In this document: piece after piece, positions 1 to 8,769 of the stretch | How the letters are laid out: every line of letters begins with the position of its first letter | How positions within the stretch are numbered: the first letter of the stretch is position 1 | Origin: Deltaproteobacteria bacterium | Lineage (GTDB): Bacteria > Myxococcota_A > Polyangia > Polyangiales > Polyangiaceae | Direction of reading: 5' to 3' | Length of the DNA: 41,406 nucleotides | NCBI GenBank assembly: GCA_016209145.1 | Contig: JACQWT010000471.1 | Span: forward strand, 1 to 41,406 | The notes under the pieces: model-generated | Told to the model about the DNA's origin: nothing | Database searches by the model: none | What the model saw: only the letters and a program-made list of their open reading frames with translations | Program-made: the position numbers and the translations under genes

Positions 1-111
1 GTGTGTCGGAGAAAGCGTGCTCGAAATGGTCCAAGTTATCGAAATCGCTCACTTTACTCTGACGCTGGAACCGAACAATTCCGCGCACTTAGTTTTTTCT
101 CCGACAGACTC
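1..111 (-). mobile_element. 113-bp MITE-like element, copy 1 (clipped by window start)
   Basis: This is the reverse complement of the element at 39297-39409, with one mismatch over the 111 bases present; the first two bases of the element lie outside the window. The inner end carries the terminal inverted repeat and is followed directly by CTAG at 112-115, the same 4-bp palindrome that flanks copy 2 on both sides. That CTAG contains the TAG stop codon of dsrL, so the element sits exactly at the dsrL stop. The element is visibly more AT-rich than its surroundings and has no transposase gene. It would need a transposase supplied by a full-length relative elsewhere (inference). Confidence 0.85.
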
Positions 112-1821
112 CTAGCGCATCGCGATGTACCAGCAGGGGCACTCCTCGGCACACTTCTCACACCCGGTGCACAGCTCGTGCTTGTAGTGGTAGTGCTCGC
201 CGGCCGGGAGCGTCTTCTCCAGCTTCACCACCGCCTGGTCCTGGCAGTACATCCAGCAGTTGTCGCAGTCCATGCACCTCCCGCAAGAGAAGCAGCGCTT
301 GGCCTCGTCGACGGCGACGTCGCGCGCAAGGCCGAGGTTGACCTCGCGGTCCAGGGCGCCTTCCGCGAACCGCTCGGCGACGGGGAGGACGGCGTGCTCG
401 TGCCGCTCGGCCGGCTTGTACCAGTCGAGCTTGAGCTTGTCCTTGCCCACGACGATGCCCGCCTCGGCGGGCTTGGGCTGCGCGCCGGTCAGCTCCGCGT
501 CGATCTCTTCGGCCGCGCGCTTCCCCTGGGCGATGGCCATGGTCGCGAGGTTGAGCTTGTTGGCGTCGCCGCCGGCAAACACGCCGGCGAGCGAGGTGCG
601 GAAGCCATCGCGCCAGCGGATCGTCGCCCCGGCCGCCCCGACGCGGGAGAGGCTGCTGCGGAAGTCGGGCTCCGGGATCATGGCCTGAATGACCGCGCTC
701 ACGGGCCGCTCGTACGGGGCGGCGTTCCGTACCGGCACCGGCCGGCGCCGGCCGCGGGCATCCGGCTCGCCCAGCTCGAGCCTCTGGCAGACCAGCCTGA
801 CCGCCCTCGCTCCCTCCCGGACCATCTCAATCGGCATGGCCAGGAAATCGAAGCTGATGCCCTCGGCCTCGGCCTGGTCCACATCGTACGCCATGGCCGG
901 CATCTCGGCCTTGGTGCGGCGGTACATGATCGTGACGCCCGCGCCCAGCCTCTTGCACGCCCGCGCCGCGTCCAGGGCGGCGTTCCCGCCGCCAATCACC
1001 ACCACGTCATTGCCCAGCTCGACCCGCTCGCCGCGGTCAAGGCGCCGCATGAGCTCCGCCCCGGCGAACACGTTCTCTGATTCCTGCCCTGCGGCGGCTG
1101 TCGTGCGCTCCCCGTGGGCCCCCACCGCCACGTACACGGCCCGGTACTGTGCTCTGAGCTCCTCCAGCGAGACGTTGCGGCCGACAACCATGCCGGTGCG
1201 CAGCTCCACCCCGAGGTCGAGGATGCGCCGGATCTCGGCGTCCACGACCCGGCGCGGCAGCCGGAACGGCGCCACGTGGCGCAGCAGGCCGCCCGGACGA
1301 GAGCCAGCCTCGAAGATGGTGACGGCCCATCCTCGCCGTGCGAGCTGGTAGGCGCAAGACAGGCCGGCAGGCCCTGCGCCCACGACGGCGATCTTCCCCT
1401 CGCGCCCCTGCGCCGGGGTGGCTCTGAGCGGGGCGAGGCTCAGGCCCTTCTCGATGGCAAAGTCCCCAACGAAGCGCTCGAACTGGTTGATGTTGACCGC
1501 CCCGTCCTTGTATTGCCTGTTGCACTCCTTCTCGCAGCAGCGGATGCAGAGCCGCCCGAGCGTGGCAGGCATGGGGTTGGTCTTGGCGAAAACGTAGAAT
1601 GCCTGTTCTACGCCCTCCTCGAAGCTCCGGCCCCAGGTCTCGGCCAGGCCAACGCTGGTAAGCGCCCCGCGGACATCGTTTCCGATCGGGCAGCCGACCT
1701 GACAGGGCGCGGTCTTGGGCTCGCCGAACGGCCGCAGGGGCGTAACCTTCTTGCCCGTGCCGGCGCCGCCGCCCGCCGCGAATCCCCCGAGCTTCTTCTT
1801 CTTGACGACCAGCTTTGGCAT
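112..1821 (-). CDS. dsrL: DsrL, NAD(P)H:acceptor oxidoreductase of the dissimilatory sulfite reductase system
   Basis: A 569-residue protein of the glutamate-synthase beta-subunit-like family. The N-terminal part has the cysteine-rich iron-sulfur domain of that family (CQVGCPIG near residue 40 and CIRCCEKEC near 90). Two dinucleotide folds follow: FAD-type VVGAGPAGLSCAYQLARRG near 145 and NAD(P)H-type VVIGGGNAALDAAR near 270. The C-terminus is a ferredoxin-like domain with CFSCGRCMDCDNCWMYC and CTGCEKCAEECPC. This architecture, as the last gene behind dsrABD, identifies DsrL, which in characterised systems passes electrons between NAD(P)H and DsrAB. It is shorter than the roughly 650-residue DsrL of phototrophic sulfur oxidisers. 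DsrL occurs both in oxidisers and in some reducers or disproportionators; dsrD next door favours the reductive type. ATG at 1821 is preceded by AGGGAAAG. Confidence 0.88.
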   Translation of the reverse strand: MPKLVVKKKKLGGFAAGGGAGTGKKVTPLRPFGEPKTAPCQVGCPIGNDVRGALTSVGLAETWGRSFEEGVEQAFYVFAKTNPMPATLGRLCIRCCEKECNRQYKDGAVNINQFERFVGDFAIEKGLSLAPLRATPAQGREGKIAVVGAGPAGLSCAYQLARRGWAVTIFEAGSRPGGLLRHVAPFRLPRRVVDAEIRRILDLGVELRTGMVVGRNVSLEELRAQYRAVYVAVGAHGERTTAAAGQESENVFAGAELMRRLDRGERVELGNDVVVIGGGNAALDAARACKRLGAGVTIMYRRTKAEMPAMAYDVDQAEAEGISFDFLAMPIEMVREGARAVRLVCQRLELGEPDARGRRRPVPVRNAAPYERPVSAVIQAMIPEPDFRSSLSRVGAAGATIRWRDGFRTSLAGVFAGGDANKLNLATMAIAQGKRAAEEIDAELTGAQPKPAEAGIVVGKDKLKLDWYKPAERHEHAVLPVAERFAEGALDREVNLGLARDVAVDEAKRCFSCGRCMDCDNCWMYCQDQAVVKLEKTLPAGEHYHYKHELCTGCEKCAEECPCWYIAMR

Positions 1822-1866
1822 GGCTTTCCCTGGCGATACGAGACAAGGGGCACGGGGCCGGGGCCC

Positions 1867-1892
1867 GGGGCAGGAGCCACAACCCCTGCCCC
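1867..1892. other. 8-bp stem hairpin in the dsrD-dsrL gap
   Basis: The 89-bp gap between dsrD and dsrL holds GGGGCAGG and its complement CCTGCCCC separated by about ten bases, in a run rich in G and C blocks. No T-tract follows in the direction of transcription, so a clean intrinsic terminator is unlikely. It could tune read-through or stabilise the upstream dsrABD message. It is the only sizeable gap inside an otherwise tight operon. Confidence 0.4.
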
Positions 1893-1910
1893 CTGCCTCT
1901 CTTGGAGCGC

Positions 1911-2168
1911 CTACGTACTCCGGCTAGGATCCGCTGCCTCCACCTTGGGCAGCGTGATGAAGCTGCCCCCGAAGTAGCTGTAGACGCAGCGACCCGAGTC
2001 CATCAGGAGCCGGATCGCCCGCCGGCAATGATCCTTGTCGACGTTGCCGCCGAACTTCGCGATCATCGCCTTGGTCAAGTCGCTCGCCTTCAGGTTCTTC
2101 TTGCCGTCGCACTCCTTGACCATCTGGAACATCGCGTCTGCGACCTGTGTCTCGGAGATGTCTGTCAT
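1911..2168 (-). CDS. dsrD: DsrD, small activator of dissimilatory sulfite reductase
   Basis: An 85-residue protein directly behind dsrB (15-bp gap) and ahead of dsrL. The length and a helix-turn-helix/wing pattern match the DsrD winged-helix family: helices around residues 25-60, then a beta wing around GRCVYSYFGGSFITLP. DsrD was long thought to be regulatory and is now known to stimulate sulfite reduction by DsrAB allosterically. It is found mainly in organisms using DsrAB reductively, so it is the best local indicator of direction. Sequence similarity in this family is low, so the call rests on size, fold pattern and position. It starts at ATG 2168 with no better alternative. Confidence 0.82.
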   Translation of the reverse strand: MTDISETQVADAMFQMVKECDGKKNLKASDLTKAMIAKFGGNVDKDHCRRAIRLLMDSGRCVYSYFGGSFITLPKVEAADPSRST

Positions 2169-2183
2169 GGCGCGCTCCCTCGC

Positions 2184-3260
2184 TCAGAGCTTGAAATGCA
2201 TCGACGTGCGGAACGTCTTCGGCGCCAGCTTGAAGTCGTCGATGTGGTACTTGGTGAACTCGAAGCCGGTCAGCTCGAAGAACCGCGGCCAGCCGATGCG
2301 CTCGATCCAGTCGCCCACGCGCTCACCGCGGGCGGCGCCCGCCGCGTAGATCTCGACGATCTTCTTGACCGCCTCGACCACCTCCGGCCACCGGGGCGGG
2401 TTGTTGGGCAGGTAGGTCACCGCCAGCTTCGAGAAGCGCGGCTCGGTGCGGGCGTTGGAGACCTTGCCGCCCACCCAGATGGACACGCCGTCGTTGATCG
2501 GGCTATTGAGCGTCACCGACGGGCACACCGTGTAGCAGTTGGCGCAGAACATGCACCGCTCCTCCTCGATGTGCACCGACTGCTTGCCATCCACCGTCGC
2601 CGTCCGGATCGCCGCCGTGGGACAGGAGGCCAGAAGCGTCGGCAGCTCGCACGTGCCGGCGAGCTTGGCATGGTCGACCTTGGGCGGGCGGCGGTGGATG
2701 CCGAGAAGGGCGATGTCCGAGCAGTGCACCGCGCCGCACATGTTGAGGCAGCAGGCCAGCGCCACCCGGGTCTTGGCCGGAAGCTTCTTCTCGCCGACGA
2801 AGTAGGGGTAGAGCTCGTCCATCACCGCCTTGACCACGCCCGAGGCATCGGTCGCGGCGGAGTGGCAGTGCACCCAGCCCTGGGTGTGCACGACGTTCGA
2901 GATCCCCCGGCCCGTGCCGCCGACGGGGAAGCCGTTCGCCTTGACCTCCTTGATGAGCGGCTCGATGTTGTCCGCCTTGCTCAGGAGGAACTCCACGTTG
3001 TTCCGGCTCGTCCAGCGCAGGTAGCCCTCGCTGTACTTGTCTGCCAGGTCGGCGAACATCCGAATGGTGTCCACGCTCAGGATGCGGGGCGATCCCACCC
3101 GCACGGTGTAGAGCTTGTCGCCGCCCTCGGCCACGTGCACGAGCACGCCGGGCTTCATCTGCTCGTGGTACTTCCACTTCCCGTAGTTCTTCTTGATCAC
3201 GGGAGGCAGGAACTTCTCGTAGTGAGGCGGTCCGATATCGGTGATTCTCTGTGCAGCCAT
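2184..3260 (-). CDS. dsrB: Dissimilatory sulfite reductase beta subunit
   Basis: A 358-residue protein with the DsrB signature. The siroheme/[4Fe-4S] cysteines lie in [13 protein letters not shown] (about residues 170-182) after the conserved [10 protein letters not shown] (about 132-141). A ferredoxin insertion with [12 protein letters not shown] (about 236-247) and further cysteines near 204 and 213 completes the cofactor set. With DsrA it forms the alpha2-beta2 enzyme that performs six-electron sulfite reduction through a DsrC trisulfide; dsrC itself is not in this window. The gene lies 27 bp behind dsrA and is followed 15 bp later by dsrD. The subunit looks full length and has every expected cysteine motif. 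Confidence 0.97.
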   Translation of the reverse strand: MAAQRITDIGPPHYEKFLPPVIKKNYGKWKYHEQMKPGVLVHVAEGGDKLYTVRVGSPRILSVDTIRMFADLADKYSEGYLRWTSRNNVEFLLSKADNIEPLIKEVKANGFPVGGTGRGISNVVHTQGWVHCHSAATDASGVVKAVMDELYPYFVGEKKLPAKTRVALACCLNMCGAVHCSDIALLGIHRRPPKVDHAKLAGTCELPTLLASCPTAAIRTATVDGKQSVHIEEERCMFCANCYTVCPSVTLNSPINDGVSIWVGGKVSNARTEPRFSKLAVTYLPNNPPRWPEVVEAVKKIVEIYAAGAARGERVGDWIERIGWPRFFELTGFEFTKYHIDDFKLAPKTFRTSMHFKL

Positions 3261-3287
3261 GGTACTTCTCCTGCTCGCGCCTTGTTC

Positions 3288-4493
3288 CTAGGCCCCTTCC
3301 TCGTCTTCGTCCTCCGAGAAGTACTCCTCGTAGAACACGTACGGGTTCTCGCGGGGGTGTTTGACCATCTGCGGCACCGGCTCGACCTCGATGGCCTCGA
3401 GGAAGTTGCCCAGGCCCAGCCGGATGGCCAGCTCGCCGACCCGCTCGCGCGCCTTGCCGTGCTCGTCCCACACCTCCCAGATCCTCTCTATCAGATTCTT
3501 GAGCTCCGCGTAGGGCGGCTTCAACTCGATGAATGGCACGAGCACCGTCGAGAGCAGCGCGCCCTCGACGATCGGCGCCTTCGAGCCGAGCAGCAGGGAC
3601 GCGCCCCGCTCCTTGCCGGGCCGTAGGGCCTTGGGCATCTCGTTGAGGCAGTGCATGCAGTGGACGCAGCTCCGGCCGTCGATGCTGAGCTTGCTCGTCT
3701 TGGCGTCCCAGCGCATGCAGCGCGCGGGGCATTGCAGCAGGACGTCGTTCACGATGTCGAGGCCCCCGTCGACGTACTTCTTCACCTCGGCGTCGTCCTG
3801 CTGGATCGCGTCCTTCCACGTGCCGATGATGGAAAGATCGGCCCGCGCCACCGAGGCGACGCAGTCGTTGGCGCACCCGGCGCACTTGATCTTGAACTTG
3901 TAGGGGAAGGCCGGCCGGTGGAGCTGATCCTGGAAGTGCATGGTGAGATCGTGGGTCAGCGCCATGGTGTCGTAGCAGGCCCACTCGCAGCGGGCCATGC
4001 CGCAGCAGCAGCTCGGCGTCCTCATGTCGGAGCCGGAGCCGCCGAGATCGAAGCCCTCCTTCGTCAGGTCGGCGAACAGGGGCTCGAGGTGCTCGGTGCG
4101 TGTGCCCAGGAAGACGATGTCCCCGGTGGAGCCGTGCATGTTGGTCAGGCCGGAGCCATGCTTCTCCCAGGTGTCCGCCAAAGTGCGCAGGGCGGCCGAG
4201 GTATAGAACCACCCGGCCGGCTGGTTGACGCGAACGGTATGGAAGTGCGCCACGTCGGGGAGCTCGCGCGCGAGATCGGAGTAGCGTCCGATCACTCCCC
4301 CGCCGTACCCCATGACACCGACAATGCCACCGTGCTTCCAGTGGCTGATCTTCTCTCGATACGAGCGCTCGAGCTGGGCCTGGAGGGCCTTGACGATAGG
4401 CTTGCGGCCGGTGAGCTTCCTGATCTCGGTCACGAAGCTCGGCCACGGCCCCTTGGTGAGCTCATCCAGAAGAGGAGTTTCGGAATTGGCCAT
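3288..4493 (-). CDS. dsrA: Dissimilatory sulfite reductase alpha subunit
   Basis: A 401-residue protein with DsrA features in order: an N-terminal ferrodoxin-like fold, the cluster-binding stretches [13 protein letters not shown] (about 161-173) and CAGCANDC (about 204-211), then the inserted [4Fe-4S] ferredoxin domain with CPARC (about 255) and CVHCMHC (about 276-282). The C-terminus is acidic. The protein pairs with the adjacent DsrB. A 62-bp gap separates it from the upstream iron-sulfur/GcvH fusion, the largest gap in the first half of the operon, so a secondary promoter there is possible. The start at ATG 4493 fits the family N-terminus. Phylogenetic placement would be needed to separate reductive from oxidative types. 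Confidence 0.97.
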   Translation of the reverse strand: MANSETPLLDELTKGPWPSFVTEIRKLTGRKPIVKALQAQLERSYREKISHWKHGGIVGVMGYGGGVIGRYSDLARELPDVAHFHTVRVNQPAGWFYTSAALRTLADTWEKHGSGLTNMHGSTGDIVFLGTRTEHLEPLFADLTKEGFDLGGSGSDMRTPSCCCGMARCEWACYDTMALTHDLTMHFQDQLHRPAFPYKFKIKCAGCANDCVASVARADLSIIGTWKDAIQQDDAEVKKYVDGGLDIVNDVLLQCPARCMRWDAKTSKLSIDGRSCVHCMHCLNEMPKALRPGKERGASLLLGSKAPIVEGALLSTVLVPFIELKPPYAELKNLIERIWEVWDEHGKARERVGELAIRLGLGNFLEAIEVEPVPQMVKHPRENPYVFYEEYFSEDEDEEGA

Positions 4494-4555
4494 CGTGTGT
4501 CTCCGGAATGTTTGTTGATCTACCTTGCTCTGCGGCGCAGAGCCGTGGAGCTACC

Positions 4556-5860
4556 CTAGCCCTGCGGCCCGAATACCGCCTCGGCCACGGCCTGCCACTG
4601 CGGGCCGGGGAGAGCGTCGGGCAGGCTCGCGCCGGCGAGCAACTCGGCGGCGCGATCACCGAGGAGGTGGTGCAGCTTGTCCACCTCGGCGCTCAGCCAG
4701 TCGCTGACCGCGCTGGCGGGCGCCTCGAAGTACGTCGCGGCGGCCGGCTCATAGCGGAGCGCGCCGAGCTCGGCGTCGCCAGACGACGGCTTGAGGCGGC
4801 AGATCCAGCCGCGGCTGTAGGGGGCCCGGCCGACGAGCCCGGGATCGAGCAGGACGTCTTCGTTGACGGCGGCGACGGTGCCGGACACGGGCGCGTGCAC
4901 TACGGCCCCTCGCCCCTTGCCGAGATCGAATCGCCACAGGCTCTGTCCCGCCGCCACCTGGGCCCCGGGCTCGACCAGCAGGGTCACGTCGCGGATGGGG
5001 CCGGCAATGGCGCGGCCGAAGTCATCCAGACCGACTCGCACCTGGCTGGCCAAGCGCTCCGCCCAGGCGTGCCCCGCGTGGTAGTAGCGATCCGGCATGA
5101 CGAGGTAGCCGCGCACGAGCGCGGGATCGTGGCGCCGCGCGGGGCGCACCACGAAGGCCGGGTGGGTGCCGAAGAAGTCCTCGACCTGCTGGTCCACCTC
5201 GCAGCGGAAGCACTCGTAGGCGCTGGGGCAGATGGCCTGGGGCACCATACCCAGCCGCATGTAGCGGCAGTAGCGCGGCTCCCGTTCCTCCTTGCTGCGC
5301 TCCAGCGTGCGATGTTCCATCTGGATCGCACCCGTCGGACACACGTAGGTGCAGGCCCCGCAGGCGATGCACTCGCGCCCCTCGCCCTCGAAGGGCCTGC
5401 CCACGCGCCTGGTGACGCCCCGGCCGGAGAAGCCGATGGCGCCGACCCCCAGCACCTGCGCGCACACGGCCACGCACTGGCCGCACAGAATGCACTTCTC
5501 CTCGCGCCGCTTGAGCCGATCCGTACGCGCGCCCAGCTCGGCCGCGAGCTCTTTGATCCGACTCGCCTCCGGACAGCGCGCCAGCAGAAGCTCGATGATC
5601 ATCCGGCGCCCCGCCACCACCCGCTCGCTCGCGGTGCACACCTCCATGTCGTTCTGCGCCGGGAGCGCACACGAAGCGGCCACGCGCGTCCTTCCCTGGT
5701 GGGTTATCTCCACCGAGCACAGCCGGCACGCCCCATAGGGCCGCAGGCTCGGGTGATAGCACAGGGTCGGGATGCGGGCGCCGGCGCCCCGTGCGGCGTC
5801 GAGCACGCTCGTGCCTTCGGCCACGGTTGTCCTCTTTCCGTCGATCGACAAGGAGATCAT
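4556..5860 (-). CDS. HoxU/NuoG-like iron-sulfur protein fused to a GcvH-like domain
   Basis: A 434-residue fusion. Residues 1-80 are a plant-type [2Fe-2S] domain (CYHPSLRPYGACRLC, then SCALPAQ). Residues about 120-180 carry two [4Fe-4S] motifs, CILCGQCVAVC and CIACGACTYVCP, as in HoxU or the NuoG N-terminus. A cysteine-rich linker follows (YECFRCEVDQQ near 217). Residues about 261-360 match the glycine-cleavage H-protein fold, including APVSGTVAAVNE and a C-terminal GWICRLKP. The usual lipoyl-lysine position appears shifted: the nearest lysine, in DLGKGRG, is one residue out of register. The last ~75 residues are unassigned. It lies 10 bp behind the nuoF-like gene with a GGGAAGG ribosome site, so it is probably the third subunit of that NAD(H) module. 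A role in passing electrons to the Dsr system is inference. Confidence 0.8.
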   Translation of the reverse strand: MISLSIDGKRTTVAEGTSVLDAARGAGARIPTLCYHPSLRPYGACRLCSVEITHQGRTRVAASCALPAQNDMEVCTASERVVAGRRMIIELLLARCPEASRIKELAAELGARTDRLKRREEKCILCGQCVAVCAQVLGVGAIGFSGRGVTRRVGRPFEGEGRECIACGACTYVCPTGAIQMEHRTLERSKEEREPRYCRYMRLGMVPQAICPSAYECFRCEVDQQVEDFFGTHPAFVVRPARRHDPALVRGYLVMPDRYYHAGHAWAERLASQVRVGLDDFGRAIAGPIRDVTLLVEPGAQVAAGQSLWRFDLGKGRGAVVHAPVSGTVAAVNEDVLLDPGLVGRAPYSRGWICRLKPSSGDAELGALRYEPAAATYFEAPASAVSDWLSAEVDKLHHLLGDRAAELLAGASLPDALPGPQWQAVAEAVFGPQG

Positions 5861-5870
5861 CTGGCCTTCC

Positions 5871-7736
5871 CTACTCGACCTTGATCGCCCCCGGCTTGCA
5901 CACCTCCAGGCAGGCCCCGCACTTGATGCACTTGTCCTTGTGGAAGGTGTGAGGACGCTTCTTCTCCCCCTCGATGGCGCCGGTCGCGCAGACCTTCATG
6001 CAGGCGCCGCAGTCGTCGCAGAGCGCGAGATCCAGCGAGTACTCGATCAGGGCGCGGCAGACGTGAGCCGGGCAGCGCCGGCGCAGAATGTGAGCATCGT
6101 ACTCGTCCCGGAAGTACCTGAGCGTGGTGAGCACCGGGTTCGGCGCCGTGCCCCCGAGCCCGCAGAGGGAGAAGTCGGCCGTCGTCGTGGCCAGCTCCTC
6201 GAGCAGTACCAGATCCTGCGGGCTCGCTTCGCCGCCGCAGATACGATTGAGGATCTCCAGCATCTGATCGATGCCTTCGCGGCACGGCACGCACTTGCCA
6301 CACGACTCCTCCTTGAGGAAGTCGAGGAAGTAGCGGGCCACGTCCACCATGCAGTTGCCCTCGTCCATCACGATCATGCCCCCCGACCCCATGATCGAGC
6401 CCGTGCGGTTGAGCTCGTCGTAGTCGATCGGCAGATCGAGGAACTGCTCCGGAATGCAGCCCCCGGACGGCCCGCCCGTCTGCACCGCCTTGAACCTTCT
6501 ATCGTCCAGGATCCCGCCGCCGATGTCGAACACGATCTCGCGCAGCGTCAGGCCCATCGGCACCTCGACCAGACCGGTGTTCTTGACCTTGCCGACCAGC
6601 GAGAACACCTTCGTGCCCCGGCTGCCCTTCGTGCCGATGGAGGCGTACCAGTCGCCGCCGCGACCGACGATCTCGGGCACGTTGGCCCAGGTCTCGACGT
6701 TGTTGACGTTGGTAGGCCGGTCCCAGAGCCCCTGCTGAGCCGGGAACGGCGGTCGCTGGTCCGGCTCGCCCATCTTCCCCTCGATGGAGCGCAGCAAGGA
6801 GGTCTCCTCGCCGCAGACGAAGGCGCCTCCGCCGCGCGAGAGGTGGATGTTGAAGTTGAGGCCGGAGCCAAAGATCGACTTGCCCAGGAGCCCCAGCGCG
6901 CGCGCGTCCGCGATCGCCCGCTGTAGCTTGGCGATCGCCAGCGGGTACTCCTCGCGCACGTAGATGTACCCGGCGTTCGCTCCGATAGCGAAGGCGCCGA
7001 TGGCCATGCCCTCGATCACGGAGTGCGGATCCCCCTCCAGCACCGCCCGATCCATGTAGGCGCCCGGGTCGCCTTCGTCGGCGTTGCAGACGACGAACTT
7101 CTCGATCCCGGCCGCGTTGCGGCACAGGCGCCACTTGCGTCCCGTGGGAAAGCCGGCGCCGCCCCGTCCCCGCAGCCCGGACTTCTCGATCTCGACGATA
7201 AGACTCTCGGGCGACATCTCGGCCAGCGCCCGCCATAGCGACCGGTAGCCGCCCCGGGCCACGTACTCGGCCAGCGAGTCCGGGTCGATGAGACCGCAGT
7301 TGCGCAGGGCGATCTTCCGCTGTTTGGAGTAGAACGGGATCTCGCCGATGTGGGGCACGCCCGGCAGGGCCGGCTCGCCGTCGACCGGCACGCAGCAGAA
7401 GGCCAACTCGGCCGGCACCGCCCCCGCCGCCACGGCTCCGATGATCTGCCTCGTCTTGAGGCGGTTCAGGCTGGCGAAAAGGACGCGCGGCTCTCCCGGG
7501 CGCAGCACGTCCATCATCGGCTCCATCTGGCAGCAGCCGATGCAGCCGGTCTCGCGAATGTCCGCCTCCAGACCGAGCCGCGCCGCTTCCTCGCGCGCCA
7601 CCGCGAGCACGTTGCGCGCGCCCGTGGCGCTGCCGCAGCTCGCCGTGCCCACGGCGATCCGCACCCGCGGCGGCCGAATTGACGCCTTGCCATCCTTCGC
7701 CAGCGCCTCGAGGGCCGCGACAGTGTCGATCCGCAT
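5871..7736 (-). CDS. NuoF/HndC-like NAD(H)- and FMN-binding subunit with extra ferredoxin domains
   Basis: A 621-residue flavin subunit of the NuoF/HoxF/HndC type. Order of domains: a thioredoxin-like [2Fe-2S] domain (GTASCGSATGARN, GCIGCC; residues 30-100), the FMN site GRGGAGFPTGRKW, the NADH-binding stretch CNADEGDPGAYMDR, an SLBB domain, the [4Fe-4S] site CGKCVPCREG, and a C-terminal tandem ferredoxin (CDDCGACMKVC and CIKCGACLEVC). The two extra C-terminal clusters are usual in soluble NAD(P)-linked hydrogenase or formate dehydrogenase modules and not in complex I. No hydrogenase or formate dehydrogenase gene is next to it; dsrAB is. It starts 3 bp after the nuoE-like stop and is clearly co-translated with it. 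Confidence 0.92.
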   Translation of the reverse strand: MRIDTVAALEALAKDGKASIRPPRVRIAVGTASCGSATGARNVLAVAREEAARLGLEADIRETGCIGCCQMEPMMDVLRPGEPRVLFASLNRLKTRQIIGAVAAGAVPAELAFCCVPVDGEPALPGVPHIGEIPFYSKQRKIALRNCGLIDPDSLAEYVARGGYRSLWRALAEMSPESLIVEIEKSGLRGRGGAGFPTGRKWRLCRNAAGIEKFVVCNADEGDPGAYMDRAVLEGDPHSVIEGMAIGAFAIGANAGYIYVREEYPLAIAKLQRAIADARALGLLGKSIFGSGLNFNIHLSRGGGAFVCGEETSLLRSIEGKMGEPDQRPPFPAQQGLWDRPTNVNNVETWANVPEIVGRGGDWYASIGTKGSRGTKVFSLVGKVKNTGLVEVPMGLTLREIVFDIGGGILDDRRFKAVQTGGPSGGCIPEQFLDLPIDYDELNRTGSIMGSGGMIVMDEGNCMVDVARYFLDFLKEESCGKCVPCREGIDQMLEILNRICGGEASPQDLVLLEELATTTADFSLCGLGGTAPNPVLTTLRYFRDEYDAHILRRRCPAHVCRALIEYSLDLALCDDCGACMKVCATGAIEGEKKRPHTFHKDKCIKCGACLEVCKPGAIKVE

Positions 7737-7739
7737 GGT

Positions 7740-8219
7740 CTAGTCCCTTGCCGCCGGCTCCCGGAACTTCTTCGGCAGGTTGCCCGCCTTGATCTGGGTC
7801 AGCCGCCCGTACATCGCGTCCCCGACCCGCACCACCGGAGCGATCGAGCAGCACCCCACGCAGCGCACGCGCTCCAGCGTGAACATCATGTCCGGCGTCG
7901 TCTCCCCCGGGCCGATCCCAAGCTCCCGCCCGAGCCGGTCGATGATCTGCTGCGCTCCGCGCACGTGACAGGCCGTGCCCACGCAGCATTGTAGGACGTG
8001 CTTGCCGCGCGGCTTGAGGCTGAATGCCTTGTAGAAGGTGGCGATCGCGTACACCCGGCTCCGCGGCACGTCCAGCAGCCGCATCACCGCGTCCAGCGCC
8101 TCGGGCGGAAGCCAGTTTCGCGTGCGCTGGATGTCCTGCAGCACCGCAATGAGCGCGTGCTCGTGGAACCCGTGCCGTTCGACGATCGACTCGACCGACT
8201 CGACCACTGACCCGTTCAT
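7740..8219 (-). CDS. NuoE/HndA-like [2Fe-2S] subunit
   Basis: A 159-residue thioredoxin-like [2Fe-2S] protein of the 24-kDa complex I/HndA family. It has an N-terminal helical domain and the four cluster cysteines in CCVGTACHVRG (about residues 88-98) and RCVGCCSIAP (about 128-137). The length is normal for the family. It is the first gene of the minus-strand operon, so the promoter for the whole dsr operon should lie in the divergent region 8220-8827. A purine-rich GGTGGAG stretch lies upstream of the ATG at 8219. With the following two genes it forms a three-subunit NAD(H) diaphorase module. Confidence 0.92.
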   Translation of the reverse strand: MNGSVVESVESIVERHGFHEHALIAVLQDIQRTRNWLPPEALDAVMRLLDVPRSRVYAIATFYKAFSLKPRGKHVLQCCVGTACHVRGAQQIIDRLGRELGIGPGETTPDMMFTLERVRCVGCCSIAPVVRVGDAMYGRLTQIKAGNLPKKFREPAARD

Positions 8220-8654
8220 TCAGCTCGCTCCACCCTCTCCCAACGGCGCGCCCGGCTCGTCGCGGCACCCAGGCGAATCCCCGCCGCGAAGTCCGGCCCC
8301 CGGAGGGTGAGCCTTGCCTTGTGCCGCCGTCATAGCAACTCCCTCGTAGCGATACCTCGAGTGTGGGGACCACCCCGCGCGCCGTGCCTCAGGCCCCGCC
8401 CGGGATGCGGCGAAACTGGGGCCGCCGGGCCTGGGGGTCGGGGTGGTTGGACGCGGTCGATTCGGGACGTAGCACCCTGCCCCCGGTCAGTCAACGGACA
8501 ATCGATGGATGATGGCGATAGAAATCTTGTGGGTGGCACCTGGCTAATGGCAGCGATAAAGGGTTTTGATGCCTGGACAGGCGGCCAGGCCCCGGCCGTA
8601 GGCGGGCGGGTGTGCGCATCGAGGCGGCTTATGCGGGCCATCCAAACTTTGCGT

Positions 8655-8682
8655 TTGACGGCAGCGAATCGGGGAGTAAGGG
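8655..8682 (+). promoter_or_regulatory. Possible sigma70-type promoter for aprBA
   Basis: TTGACG, one mismatch from the -35 consensus, is followed after 16 bases by TAAGGG, a poor -10 match. It would give a leader of about 140 bases before the aprB start. It is the best -35-like match noticed in this divergent region. The weak -10 box keeps confidence low. Confidence 0.25.
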
Positions 8683-8769
8683 TGGCGTTGCTCGAGTCGA
8701 GCGGCTGCGTGGCATGGCGACATGCGCCTGCCCGAAGTCGCTGATGCGAGACGGCGATGCGACTCATGG

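Noticed and set aside
8534-8552. TGGCAC...TGGC as a sigma54 promoter for aprBA
   Set aside because: The spacing between the GG and GC elements does not fit the -24/-12 pattern, and no TTGC box follows.
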